A stretch of DNA of 55,325 nucleotides. It comes from Nocardia pseudovaccinii NBRC 100343. GTDB taxonomy: Bacteria > Actinomycetota > Actinomycetes > Mycobacteriales > Mycobacteriaceae. This document shows positions 19,116 to 27,393 of the stretch, in pieces (the stretch's first letter is position 1; every line of letters begins with the position of its first letter). The translations under genes were made by a program, and so were the position numbers. Below the pieces are notes generated by a model. That model did not search any database and had not been told where the DNA came from. It saw only the letters and a program-made list of their open reading frames with translations. Where the stretch lies: assembly GCF_001613225.1 (NCBI RefSeq), contig NZ_BDBY01000172.1, positions 1-55,325 on the forward strand, read 5' to 3'.

Positions 19116-19779
19116 TCAGCGGCGCAGCACCTTTCGGGCAATGAAATTGCCCAGGAACTGAAATCCCCTGCACACCGACGACAATGATCAACGTCGCGAC
19201 CAGGGTGACCTGCCAGTCGAAGCGCTGGTATCCGTAGACCAGCGCGAAATCACCGAGCCCTCCGCCGCCGACCGTGCCCGCCATGGCGGACATATCGACG
19301 ATGGCCATCACCACGAAGGTGTAGCCGAGCACCAAGGGCCCCAACGCTTCCGGGATCAGCAGTGTCAGAATGATCCGCAGCGGCCCGGCGCCGACCGCCC
19401 TGGCCGCCTCGATGACGCCCGGATCCACCGTGACCAGATTCTGTTCCACTATGCGAGCGATACCGAAGGATGCCGCCACGATCATGACGAAGGCAGCGGC
19501 ATCCGTACCGATCGTCGTCCCGACCACTTCCAGGGTGACCGCACCGAGTGCCGCGAGCAGAATGATGAACGGAATCGGCCGGACCACATTCACCAACACA
19601 TTGAGCAGCACATTGATCGGCGCATTGGCCAGCAGTCCGCCTTTGCGGGTGGTGTAGAGGGCGGTGCCGAGGAACAGCCCGATCAATCCGCCGACCACGA
19701 AGGTGAGCAGCACCAGATAGATGGTGGTGCCGACGGCCTCGGTCAGTACCGGCCGGAGTTTGTCCCAATCCGTATGCAC
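19116..19779 (-). pseudogene. metI: Methionine ABC transporter permease MetI, frameshifted near its C-terminus
   Basis: From MHTDWDKLRPVLTEA at 19779 the frame encodes a normal MetI: five hydrophobic helices and the family loop EAARAVGAGPLRIILTLLIP, ending GGGGLGDFALVYGYQRFDWQ. Shortly after VVGVQGI the frame changes. Removing one base near 19161-19168 (a TTT next to GGGG) restores QFLGNFIARKVLRR and a stop at 19116, the expected C-terminus. As sequenced, the frame instead runs about 94 unrelated residues through the antisense of the DUF4189 gene. The cause is a real frameshift or a homopolymer sequencing error. The partner metN is also damaged, and no metQ is present. Confidence 0.8.
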
Positions 19780-19790
19780 GGCTAGCCTTT

Positions 19791-20622
19791 TCAGCCGACG
19801 CGGTGATCGAGTTCTTCGACCACCTTGTCCACATCGTCATCCGAACCGTGCAATGCCAGAGTCACGCTGCCGAACGTCTTGTCCTGCAACGTGCTCACTC
19901 CGCCGTACACCACCTCGAACTCGACACCCGCATGCGCGGCGACGGCCAGTGCCGCTCCGATCCCACGTTTGTCGTCGATATCCACGGTGACCAACCGTCC
20001 ACCGTGCATCTCACCGAGTCGCCGCAGTTCTTCGGCGTCGGGCCGATTGCGCAGCACGGTCTCGACGAACGACTGTGTCGGCGCCGCCTGCGGGGTCGCG
20101 AAAACCTCGAAGGTACTGGCCAATTCGACGATCTTGCCTTCGGCGAGCACCGCGACCCGATCGGCCACCGCGCGGATCACATCCATCTCGTGCGTGATCA
20201 CCACAATGGTGACGCCGAGTTCGCGATTGATCTTCTTCAGCAGCCGCAGCACCTCACCGGTGGTCTCCGGGTCCAGCGCCGAGGTCGATTCATCGGCGAG
20301 CAGCAGTGACGGCGAGGTCGCCAGTGCCCGCGCGATGCCGACCCGCTGCTTCTGACCGCCCGAGAGCTGATCCGGATAGCTGCGGGCCTTGTCGGCGAGC
20401 CCGACGAACTCCAGCAACTCCTTCACCCGTGCCTTGCGCTCGGCACGCTTCCAGCCCGCGACCCTGAGCGGATATTCGATATTGCCTGCGGCCGTTCGCG
20501 ATCGGAACAGGTTGAACTGCTGGAACACCATGCCGATATCCCGGCGGATGCGGCGCACCTCGGCCTCCCGCACACCCGTGACGGGCGTCCCGGCGACTTC
20601 GATGGTGCCGGTGGTCGGCTTT
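19791..20622 (-). pseudogene. metN: Methionine ABC transporter ATPase MetN, missing its N-terminus and Walker A
   Basis: Homology begins abruptly at KPTTGTIEVAGTPVTG, the segment that normally follows Walker A. After that everything is present: the Q-loop in DIGMVFQQFNLF, signature DQLSGGQKQRVGIARAL, Walker B LLLADESTSALDPETT, switch VVITHEMDVIRAV, and the C-terminal ACT-like NIL domain (GGRLVTVDIDDKRGIGAAL). The first 55-65 residues, including GxxGAGKS, are missing. The open frame continues upstream only through the antisense or shifted frame of the oxygenase gene that ends at 20632, about 10 bp away. That position looks like a deletion junction. Without Walker A the product cannot bind ATP normally. 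Confidence 0.85.
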
Positions 20623-20631
20623 GAGTGGCGC

Positions 20632-21684
20632 TTACTCCGAAGTGCGTCGGGTGCTCGCCGCGGCGAAGGCCCGTGCCGCCTCGCGGGTGGCATTGGTATT
20701 GGGTTGCAGGGCACGGGAACCGGCGAGTTTCGTACGCAGGTGTTCGGCGACGGTGATCGGGGCGTATTTACTTCCCTCGCCGAGGCAGGACGGGAGTGTT
20801 TCGATGACGGCGTCCGGATTGCCGTCGTGGAAAAAGGCCGCGCTGCGGCGTCTTTGGATGGTTCCGTCGGTGATCGGCGGCATGACGCGGTGCAGGGTGG
20901 AGAGCCAGCGTTCGTTGGTCCAGCGCGCCATCACGTCGCCGAGATTGACCAGCAGGGCGTTGTCGGCGGGTTGCACGTCGTGCCAACGGTCATCGGCGCC
21001 GACGACCTGGAGACCGGGGACCCGGTCCGCCCACAAGACGGTGACGATGCCGTAGTCGGTGTGTTCGCCCATACCGGTGAGTTCGTCGTCGAGATCCACG
21101 GTGCCCGGCGGGAGCGCGTAGTTGTTCATCCGCAGGACGTCGAGGGAATGGTCGGTGAACCTGGTGAAGTAGCCGGGCGGCAGTTCGAGGGCGTCGGCGA
21201 AGATGGTGGTGAGGGTTCGTGCGATGCGGGCGGCGTGCGCGAAGTAGGTCTCCACGGGTGCGCGAAAGCCGGGAATCTCTGTCGGCCACAGATTCTCGGC
21301 GTAGTCGCTCGCGGACAACTCGACCTCCGGATAGGCGGCCGCGGAGATGCCCACATTGAATGCCTCGAAATAATCGTTCATGCGGGTGGCGTACGCGCCG
21401 CCGAGGCTCAGGCTGAGGCTCTCGCTTTTGGGCGGTGAATAGCCGCGATTGATTTCGGGCGGGGTGCGATAGCCCTGTTTGGTCACCGGTTCGAGGTCGA
21501 AGAAGCTGTCGAGTGCGGCCGCGAAGTCGTCGAGCGCCGGTTGTGGGATGGCGTAGCCGGTGATCTGTATGAAGCCGACGGTGCTCGCGGCGGCGTCGAT
21601 CGCGCGGGCAACCGCCCGGCGTTCGGCTGCGGAGCCATCGCCGACATATGACGAGATATCGATGACCGGTACTTGGAATTCCAC
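20632..21684 (-). CDS. Isopenicillin N synthase-like 2-oxoglutarate/Fe(II) oxygenase
   Basis: A 350-residue non-heme iron oxygenase starting at the GTG at 21684 (VEFQVPVIDISSYVGDG), preceded by AGGGAAGGA. The N-terminal DIOX_N region includes GFIQITGYAIPQPALDDF. The iron ligands are in GMGEHTDYGIVTVLW (His, Asp) and STLHRVMPP (His). The co-substrate Arg is in QRRRSAAFFHDGNPDAVIE. Similar proteins act on varied small molecules, and there are no beta-lactam genes here, so a penicillin role is unlikely. Its 3' end abuts the broken metN. Confidence 0.9.
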   Translation of the reverse strand: MEFQVPVIDISSYVGDGSAAERRAVARAIDAAASTVGFIQITGYAIPQPALDDFAAALDSFFDLEPVTKQGYRTPPEINRGYSPPKSESLSLSLGGAYATRMNDYFEAFNVGISAAAYPEVELSASDYAENLWPTEIPGFRAPVETYFAHAARIARTLTTIFADALELPPGYFTRFTDHSLDVLRMNNYALPPGTVDLDDELTGMGEHTDYGIVTVLWADRVPGLQVVGADDRWHDVQPADNALLVNLGDVMARWTNERWLSTLHRVMPPITDGTIQRRRSAAFFHDGNPDAVIETLPSCLGEGSKYAPITVAEHLRTKLAGSRALQPNTNATREAARAFAAASTRRTSE

Positions 21685-21838
21685 GGCAGTGTCCTTCCCT
21701 CGACAACATCTTGATAATAGGCGACAGCGATGAATCCGCCTCGAGCCCGCCGAGGTGCTACTGGTCATCGCCCATCCATCCTGATTCCGCTGGTGCGATT
21801 CGCCAGCGCGGGCGGCCCGCAGCGGCGATGATTTCCGG

Positions 21839-22459
21839 GTGGACGACATCACGTATCGGGACACCCGGCTCGCACTGCACGCGGTGGGGGAATTGTTGAT
21901 CGCGGGCCCACAATATCGGCGCTTCGGGACCATCCGGCTACGGGTGGTGCACGGTGGTTTCGGCGGTGCGCAGTGGCCGGTGTCGGTGGTCGGCACCGAT
22001 TTGGTGTGGCCGGAGGGCCGGGTCGCGCTCGCGGGCACCTTCGACAAGGTCGCCGCCGCCGCGGGCTTCGAACCCGAGGCACCGGCCGATGTCTACGCCG
22101 ATACCACCGGAGTCGACCCCGGCGATCAGCTCGCTGTCGATTCGGAGGCGGCGGGGCTCATCGCGGACTGGCTCGCGCTCGGGGATTCGACTCTGCGCTG
22201 CACGGCGCCCGATGTCATTCCGGTGCTGTGGCCGGAGCATTTCGATCTCTCCAGCACGGTCAATGAGGTCAATTACGGTGTGTCACCGGGTGATTCGGCG
22301 CATCCGGGTCCGTATGCCTATGTCGGCCCGTGGACGCCGCGCACCGGCGAATTCTGGAATGCCTCGTTCGGCGCACTGCGCTCGCGCGAGGAGGTGAACA
22401 ACGCCGCCGCCCTGCTCGATTTCTTCGAAGAGGGCAAAGCGCGGGCCGCCGACTCCTGA
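21839..22459 (+). CDS. Conserved hypothetical protein
   Basis: A 206-residue soluble protein from the GTG at 21839 (VDDITYRDTRLALHAVGELL). Recognisable blocks are GFGGAQWPVSVVGTDLVWPE, VIPVLWPEHFDLSSTVNEVN and PYAYVGPWTPRTGEFWNASF, the last typical of a Nocardia/Mycobacterium hypothetical family I have no function for. The upstream 150 bp, divergent from the oxygenase, hold its promoter. Its last 142 bp overlap the antisense XRE regulator gene. Because the GEFWNASFGA block is family-like, I take this gene's C-terminus as genuine. Confidence 0.75.
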   Translation: MDDITYRDTRLALHAVGELLIAGPQYRRFGTIRLRVVHGGFGGAQWPVSVVGTDLVWPEGRVALAGTFDKVAAAAGFEPEAPADVYADTTGVDPGDQLAVDSEAAGLIADWLALGDSTLRCTAPDVIPVLWPEHFDLSSTVNEVNYGVSPGDSAHPGPYAYVGPWTPRTGEFWNASFGALRSREEVNNAAALLDFFEEGKARAADS

Positions 22460-23241
22460 CGATACCTGGCGAGCGAATGCAGGTAGGCGCTGGTGGTTTG
22501 ATCGGCAGGAAAGTAGGACTCGATGGCGATCTCGTCGAGGGTCACGTCGAAGGCCGCACCGAACCGCATGATCGTATTGAACAGCGACAGCTGCGTGCCG
22601 TGGTGGTCGAGATGGATGGGCAGCGCGACCTCGGACGGATCTACCTGCGGCAAAACGCCTTCCGGCGCGAAAGCGCTCAATTCCGTGTGTAGCGAGGCCA
22701 ATTCGGGATCGCCGGACAGCGTCGCCTGCCGGGCGAGCCGAGGCAGCAGGAACCCGCGCACCTGTTCGATATTCCGTACGCGTGGCGCGAAACCCTTGGG
22801 GTGCAGACCGATTCGCATCATATTTATCGGTGGTCCCAACAGCTCCGCGGCCACACCCTCGAAGAACACCTCGGCCGCCGTGTTGGCGAGCAACAGATTC
22901 CACTGCCGATCGATGGCCAGCGCGGGAAACGGTTCGTGGGCATCGAGTACGCGCCGGACCGCGGCGCGCGCCTGCGCAAGATCTGGATCGTCGAGTGCGC
23001 GATGCCGGTATGTCGGCGCGTATCCTGCCGCGACCAGCAGCCGATTGCGTTCGCGCAACGGGATGCCCAGATGTTCGGCGAACCGCTCGACCATCGCCGG
23101 GCTGGGAATGGTGCGCCCGGTCTCCACGAAACTCACATGCCGCGTCGAGATGCCCGACCGCACGGACAATTCGAGCTGGCTGAGTCGGCGCCGCAACCGC
23201 CACTCACGCAGCAGCGCTCCGACGGGGCGTTCGCTATCCAC
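22318..23241 (-). CDS. XRE-family regulator with MmyB-type ligand-binding domain
   Basis: A 307-residue regulator starting at a GTG at 23241. The helix-turn-helix is at residues 8-65 (LREWRLRRRLSQLELSVRSG, ISTRHVSFVETGRTIPSP, RFAEHLGIPLRERNRLL). The MmyB domain follows, with FPALAIDRQWNLLLAN, NMMRIGLHPKGFAPRVRN and LFNTIMRFGAAFDVTLDEIA. The domain seems to end around AYLHSLARYRQ; the last 40 or so residues overlap the convergent gene and look unrelated, as if the normal stop was lost. It diverges from a SnoaL-like gene that it probably controls through the palindrome at 23277. Confidence 0.88.
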   Translation of the reverse strand: MDSERPVGALLREWRLRRRLSQLELSVRSGISTRHVSFVETGRTIPSPAMVERFAEHLGIPLRERNRLLVAAGYAPTYRHRALDDPDLAQARAAVRRVLDAHEPFPALAIDRQWNLLLANTAAEVFFEGVAAELLGPPINMMRIGLHPKGFAPRVRNIEQVRGFLLPRLARQATLSGDPELASLHTELSAFAPEGVLPQVDPSEVALPIHLDHHGTQLSLFNTIMRFGAAFDVTLDEIAIESYFPADQTTSAYLHSLARYRQESAARALPSSKKSSRAAALFTSSRERSAPNEAFQNSPVRGVHGPT

Positions 23242-23276
23242 CCCGCCAGTATCACCACACCACGCGAGCAGTCGCC

Positions 23277-23293
23277 ATTACATGGCTGGTAAT
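23277..23293. promoter_or_regulatory. Candidate operator of the XRE regulator
   Basis: ATTAC-ATGGCTG-GTAAT, 5-bp arms around a 7-bp centre, lies in the 88-bp divergent promoter region between the XRE gene (start 23241) and the SnoaL-like gene (start 23330). It is the only clear dyad in that interval. Confidence 0.5.
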
Positions 23294-23329
23294 CGACAGG
23301 TTTACCGTGCGCTTGCGAGGGTTACCGCC

Positions 23330-23707
23330 ATGACGAACAACCTGGCAACCCACAATAGGGATCTCTTACTCCACGGCCTCGCGGAGTTCAATGCGGGCAA
23401 TATCGAGATACTGCGAGACCTGTTGCACGAGAACTTCATCGAGCACAGTCCGGGCAATCCGTCCGGCCGTGACGCCTTCATCGAGTTCATCGCGAACGCA
23501 CCGGTGGCCGCGGCCCGGCTGGATATCAAACGGGTCATCACCGATGACGAATATGCGGTCGTGCACTACCACATGATCGCGCCCGACGACGTCCACGGCG
23601 CTGCGGTGGTGGATATCTGGCGGCTGGTCGACGGCGTGATCACCGAGCACTGGGATGTCGTACAACCGGTGCCCGACGCCGACCAGCTCCCGCACGGCAT
23701 GTTCTGA
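23330..23707 (+). CDS. SnoaL-like (NTF2-fold) protein
   Basis: A 125-residue protein starting MTNNLATHNRDLLLHGLAEF at the ATG at 23330. It has the cone-shaped NTF2/SnoaL pattern: an N-terminal helix with FNAGNIEILRDLLHENFIEH, then FIEFIANAPVAAARLDIKRV, and the strands DEYAVVHYHMIAPDD and VVDIWRLVDGVITEHWDVVQ. Such proteins include polyketide cyclases, isomerases and uncharacterised dissociation-type enzymes. The substrate cannot be inferred. It is divergent from the XRE/MmyB regulator, a common pairing in actinobacteria, and converges on ku across a 119-bp gap with no clear terminator. Confidence 0.85.
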   Translation: MTNNLATHNRDLLLHGLAEFNAGNIEILRDLLHENFIEHSPGNPSGRDAFIEFIANAPVAAARLDIKRVITDDEYAVVHYHMIAPDDVHGAAVVDIWRLVDGVITEHWDVVQPVPDADQLPHGMF

Positions 23708-23826
23708 TCGGCGCTGGCGGGCGCCGCGCCCCTCACCGGCCAGTCGGCCGCGGCGGATCAGCGCCCGCTTCGTGCCCGGCGGTACCGGTCCATGCCGCAA
23801 GTTGCCAGGAGTGTGCGGGTAGTCGG

Positions 23827-24792
23827 TTATGCGCCCTTGCGGGCAGCTGCTTTCTTCGCGGTCTTCTTGGCGGGCTTGGCGGCGGTCTTCTTGGCCGCAG
23901 ACTTTGTGGCCGTTGTCTTGGTGCCCGCTGCCTTGGTGGCCTTCTTCGCCGGTTCCGCTTTGGCCTTGGGCTTGGCGGCTGTCTTGCCGGAACTCTCGGC
24001 GGTCCGTCGTCCACTGGCCTCCAGGCTGCGTTGCAGTGCGGCCACCAGGTCGACGACCTCTGCGTCCATCGCGGCGGGCGCCTCCTCGGGCTGACTGACC
24101 ACCTTCCCGGTGCCGCTGGCGATGGCCTCGTCGAGCACCTTCTGCAACTCGATCTGGTACTCGTCGGTGTATTGCTCGGGATCGAAATCGTCGGACATGG
24201 TCTCGACCAGCGTCTCGGCCATCTTGATCTCCTGCGGCTTCGGCTCGGCCACACCGTCCAGGGATTCGAATTCGACGGCACGGACCTCATCGGGCCACAG
24301 CAGCGTCTGCAGCACCAGTACGCCGTCGCGCACCCGCAGTGCCGAGAGTCTGGTCTTCTGCCGGAGCGTGAAGTGTACGAGCGCGGTCCGATCGATGCGT
24401 TCCAGAGTGGTCGCCAGCAGGACGTAGGCCTTGGGGGTATTCGAGTCGGGTTCGAGGTAGTAGCTCTTCTCGAACAGGATCGGGTCGATCTGGTCGTTGG
24501 GTACGAACTGCAGCACCGGAATCTCGTGCTTCTCGGCGGCGGGCAGCTTCGAGAAGTCCTCGTCGGTCAGGATGACCTTGTCCCCCTCGGGGGATTCATA
24601 GGCCTTGTCGATATCGGCGTATTGCACGGACTTGCCGCAGACCGTGCAGACGCGGTCGTATTTGATCCGGCCACCGTCCTTGGCATGCACCTGGTGAAAC
24701 CGAATGTCGTGGTCCTCGGTGGCTGTGTACACCTTGACAGGGACGTTTACCAGCCCGAACGCAATCGAGCCCTTCCAGATAGCTCGTGCCAT
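23827..24792 (-). CDS. ku: Non-homologous end-joining protein Ku
   Basis: A 321-residue bacterial Ku starting MARAIWKGSIAFGLVNVPVK at 24792; the open frame extends upstream only inside the cyclase gene. The core contains VYTATEDHDIRFHQVHAKDG, RVCTVCGKSVQYADIDKAYE (the Cys pair), DPILFEKSYYLEPDS and KMAETLVETMSDDFDPEQY. The C-terminal 60 residues are a Lys/Ala/Pro tail of PAKK-type repeats, as in mycobacterial Ku, which adds DNA binding. Ku homodimers bind double-strand ends and recruit LigD, which is not in this window. The ATG overlaps the stop of the upstream cyclase gene by one base. Confidence 0.96.
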   Translation of the reverse strand: MARAIWKGSIAFGLVNVPVKVYTATEDHDIRFHQVHAKDGGRIKYDRVCTVCGKSVQYADIDKAYESPEGDKVILTDEDFSKLPAAEKHEIPVLQFVPNDQIDPILFEKSYYLEPDSNTPKAYVLLATTLERIDRTALVHFTLRQKTRLSALRVRDGVLVLQTLLWPDEVRAVEFESLDGVAEPKPQEIKMAETLVETMSDDFDPEQYTDEYQIELQKVLDEAIASGTGKVVSQPEEAPAAMDAEVVDLVAALQRSLEASGRRTAESSGKTAAKPKAKAEPAKKATKAAGTKTTATKSAAKKTAAKPAKKTAKKAAARKGA

Positions 24793-25907
24793 CACTCCAT
24801 CATGGACGAACCGATTCGAATAGGCGAGCGAATCGGAATCCCGAGTGTCGCGGTCGCGACGCGCCGACGCAGCGGTGCGGGCAGGGCGGTGAAGAGCGTG
24901 CGCATGGCGGCCACGGTGCCGCCCAGATCGGTGCGGCCCGATAGATAGGCCCGTTGCAGTTCCGGCGGCAGGGTGAAGAAGGCATCGAAGAAGACAGGTA
25001 GGTCGGCGGGCGGCAGTGCGAGCAATGCGCGCAGACCCGCCGACCGCAACGCGTGTACCGCTCGCGCCCGGGCAGGCCATGCCGACGCATCGCGGGCGAC
25101 GGTGTCGGCGGCGGCGAGCGAGGCGGTGACGCTGTAACCCGTTGCGGGATGGGTGAATGCGCCCGCCGCGCCGAATCGTCGCTGTCCGGGGTGGCCGCCC
25201 TGCACCGGGAAACGCACGCGCTCGATCGGTTCGGTGCCGGTGAGTTCGATTCCGCGCGAGCGCAACCGGTGGTGCAGGCGGTCACGCAGCACCGCGGTGT
25301 CGAGGGCGGGGCGTCCGGCGAGGCAGGTCTCCTCCAGCAGCATCGTCTCCGCGCTCAGCGGCACCGCGTACAGAAACGACCGTGGCGCATCGGGTTCCGC
25401 GCCGTTGTCCAAGCGCCAGTCCATGAACAGGGGTTCAATGTCGGCGTCGCGTCGCGCGACCATGCCGTACGCGGTTTGCTCGGCGAGTTCGGGGGAGCGG
25501 GCAATTCCTCGTGCGTCGATAACACGTTTCGCACCGAATATTGTTTCCGAAGCCAAAGTCACTGTGTTGTGCCGAATTTCGGCAACCCGATCGGCAACTA
25601 TTTGTGCACCGTCGAGATTCAGCGAATCCCGCAACCGCGCGGAGTCGAAGACGACATAGGTTCGGTCGAGTCGATGCGACCTCGTGCCCCACGCCGTCGG
25701 ATACTGCACGGTGGTGGCGATAACCGACGGATCCAGCCATCCCGGCAGCTCGTCATACCATCCCGCATACGTCGCCGACCAGGGTCGATCCGGCACCGGA
25801 TCGATTGCGGTGACCGACATTCCGTGCGCGAGACAGCGGTGCGCGAGTGCGCGACCGGCGGGCCCGAGTCCGCAGACGATGAGGTCCGCGGTCATCGCAT
25901 TTCCCAT
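24792..25907 (-). CDS. Lycopene cyclase-like FAD-binding protein
   Basis: A 371-residue flavoprotein of the CrtL/CrtY type. The N-terminal dinucleotide motif is LIVCGLGPAGRALAHRCLAH. A second conserved block reads VIDARGIARSPELAEQTAYG and the cyclase motif FMDWRL follows. The later segment AGAFTHPATGYSVTASLAAA matches the conserved C-terminal FAD/substrate block. A second in-frame ATG 12 bp downstream is an alternative start. These enzymes form ionone rings on lycopene. No other carotenoid gene is in the window, so a partner locus elsewhere or another isoprenoid substrate is needed. It is translationally coupled to ku (1-base overlap). Confidence 0.82.
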   Translation of the reverse strand: MGNAMTADLIVCGLGPAGRALAHRCLAHGMSVTAIDPVPDRPWSATYAGWYDELPGWLDPSVIATTVQYPTAWGTRSHRLDRTYVVFDSARLRDSLNLDGAQIVADRVAEIRHNTVTLASETIFGAKRVIDARGIARSPELAEQTAYGMVARRDADIEPLFMDWRLDNGAEPDAPRSFLYAVPLSAETMLLEETCLAGRPALDTAVLRDRLHHRLRSRGIELTGTEPIERVRFPVQGGHPGQRRFGAAGAFTHPATGYSVTASLAAADTVARDASAWPARARAVHALRSAGLRALLALPPADLPVFFDAFFTLPPELQRAYLSGRTDLGGTVAAMRTLFTALPAPLRRRVATATLGIPIRSPIRIGSSMME

Positions 25908-26182
25908 GCGAAACGCGGATGCCGGTGTGGCACAGCGAGTTCGGTGGTGTGCATGGCGGACCCCCTTCGTTGTCGGCGTGGTTCGTCGGTCGTGCGGAGC
26001 TTACTGCCGGGCGGTTCGTCACCGTTGCGCTGTGATAGTTCACGGATATCGACGGTGACATTCTTCATAATGCGATCATGTCAGATCTCCCTTTTCCAGC
26101 AACTATGTGACTCGTCAGTAGCACCGTGCTGTCATCTGGCTGGTCACCTTGTCCGGTGCGCCGTATGCTCGGCGTCGTGGAA

Positions 26183-26208
26183 CGGATTGCCCAGGGTCGG
26201 GCAATCCG
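26183..26208. promoter_or_regulatory. Palindrome 1 upstream of the beta-lactone operon
   Basis: CGGATTGCCC (26183-26192) and GGGCAATCCG (26199-26208) form a perfect 10-bp inverted repeat with a 6-bp centre, 147 bp before the first gene. Operator or RNA hairpin; no U-run follows. Confidence 0.5.
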
Positions 26209-26218
26209 GATCCGATTA

Positions 26219-26240
26219 CCGAAATCAATGTTGATTTCGG
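26219..26240. promoter_or_regulatory. Palindrome 2 upstream of the beta-lactone operon
   Basis: CCGAAATCAA (26219-26228) and TTGATTTCGG (26231-26240) form a perfect 10-bp inverted repeat with a 2-bp centre. It lies 10 bp after palindrome 1 and 114 bp before the operon's first start codon. The small centre and AT-rich arms favour a protein-bound operator. Confidence 0.55.
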
Positions 26241-26354
26241 AACCTTCTGTTCTCGCGATCGCGTGGAACGGAATTCCCGCATCATCTGCCCGCGGCCATT
26301 GTCGTGCCAGCCGGGGAGTTCGTGCTGCCCGTCTCTGTCGAAAGGACCGCTACG

Positions 26355-27392
26355 GTGAATTCTTCCCGATTACGCGCCCTGGGAGCCGCCCTTCCGGTCG
26401 GCGAATACACCACTTCGGAAGTACTGAGCCGGATGACGAGCGGCGGCGACTTCGACGTCGAGCGAATTACTGGCATCGGTCATCGCTATATGGTCGACCG
26501 CACCAGCGAGGACACCATGACCCTCGGCGCGCGGGCCGCGCAGGACGCGCTTGCGAAGTCCGGATTGGTCGCCGCCGACCTGGACATCATCATCTGCGGT
26601 GGCACCACCGTGCACGACGGATTCCATATGGTCTTCGAACCGTCGGCGGCACAGGAGATCGCCCGGCGCATCGGCGCGGTCAATGCGTCCGGTTACGACG
26701 TGGCGAATGCCTGCGGCGGCACCATGACCGGAATCTATCTGCTGGACAATCTGATTCGCGCGGGTGCGGTGCGCAATGGCATGGTCGTCACGCCCGAGGT
26801 GATCTCGCCGGTGACCGAGGGCGCACTCGCCGAGGCCGTCGATGTGCGCGATCCACAGTTCGCCGCACTCACTCTCGCGGATGCCGCGGTCGCGGTCATT
26901 CTGGACCCCGCGGTGGACGAGGAAGACGTACTGCACTACGTCGATCTGACGACCTGCGCCGAGTACTCGCCATTGTGTATTGCCAAACCGAGCGATGCCA
27001 GCGAGAACATGATCATGTTGACCGATAATCTCACTATGCAAGCCGCGCCGCGCCGGGAAACATGGGCGAAATTCCATCGCGATATCCTCGCAAAACGCGG
27101 CACCACATTCGCCGACGAGAAGTTCGACTTCATCGTGTTCCACCAGCTCGGCGTCGGATTCACCGAGAAGCTCGCCGAATCCGGCAGCAAGATTCACGGC
27201 ACCGCGATGCCGCCGCGGCTGGCAACCGTCGAAAAGTATGGCAACACCGGAGCAAGTACGCATTTCCTGGTGCTGCACGACTACATTTCCCGAGGCGAGA
27301 TCCCGAAGGGGGCCAAAATCTGTTTCGTGCCGACGGCCTCAGGAATGGTATTCGGTGTCCTTTCGGCAACTATCAGCGCATTGGTGGGATGA
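26355..27392 (+). CDS. nltA: OleA/NltA-like thiolase (3-oxoacyl-ACP synthase III fold), catalytic subunit
   Basis: A 345-residue KAS III-fold enzyme. I chose the GTG at 26355 (VNSSRLRALGAALPVGEYTT), with AAAGGA about 9 bp upstream. The complete triad is visible: Cys120 in YDVANACGGTMTG, His263 in FIVFHQLGVGF and Asn297 in EKYGNTGASTHF. OleA-type thiolases join two fatty acyl-CoAs head to head into a 2-alkyl-3-ketoacid. The three genes that follow encode a second thiolase, an OleC-like and an OleD-like protein, the order of the nocardiolactone pathway (nltABCD) as I recall it. The next gene starts one base after this stop. Confidence 0.75.
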   Translation: MNSSRLRALGAALPVGEYTTSEVLSRMTSGGDFDVERITGIGHRYMVDRTSEDTMTLGARAAQDALAKSGLVAADLDIIICGGTTVHDGFHMVFEPSAAQEIARRIGAVNASGYDVANACGGTMTGIYLLDNLIRAGAVRNGMVVTPEVISPVTEGALAEAVDVRDPQFAALTLADAAVAVILDPAVDEEDVLHYVDLTTCAEYSPLCIAKPSDASENMIMLTDNLTMQAAPRRETWAKFHRDILAKRGTTFADEKFDFIVFHQLGVGFTEKLAESGSKIHGTAMPPRLATVEKYGNTGASTHFLVLHDYISRGEIPKGAKICFVPTASGMVFGVLSATISALVG

Positions 27393-27393
27393 A

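Larger units (their letters stand above)
25908..26354. other. Promoter/leader region upstream of the beta-lactone operon
   Basis: This 447-bp divergent interval contains no convincing gene. The left part should hold the promoter of the cyclase-ku pair. The right part holds two successive palindromes (26183-26208 and 26219-26240) and, near 26341, the AAAGGA ribosome-binding site for the thiolase gene. Confidence 0.6.

Noticed and set aside
20632..21684. Part of a beta-lactam antibiotic cluster (isopenicillin N synthase)
   Set aside because: No ACV synthetase or acyltransferase is present, and IPNS-like oxygenases are common in actinobacteria with other roles.
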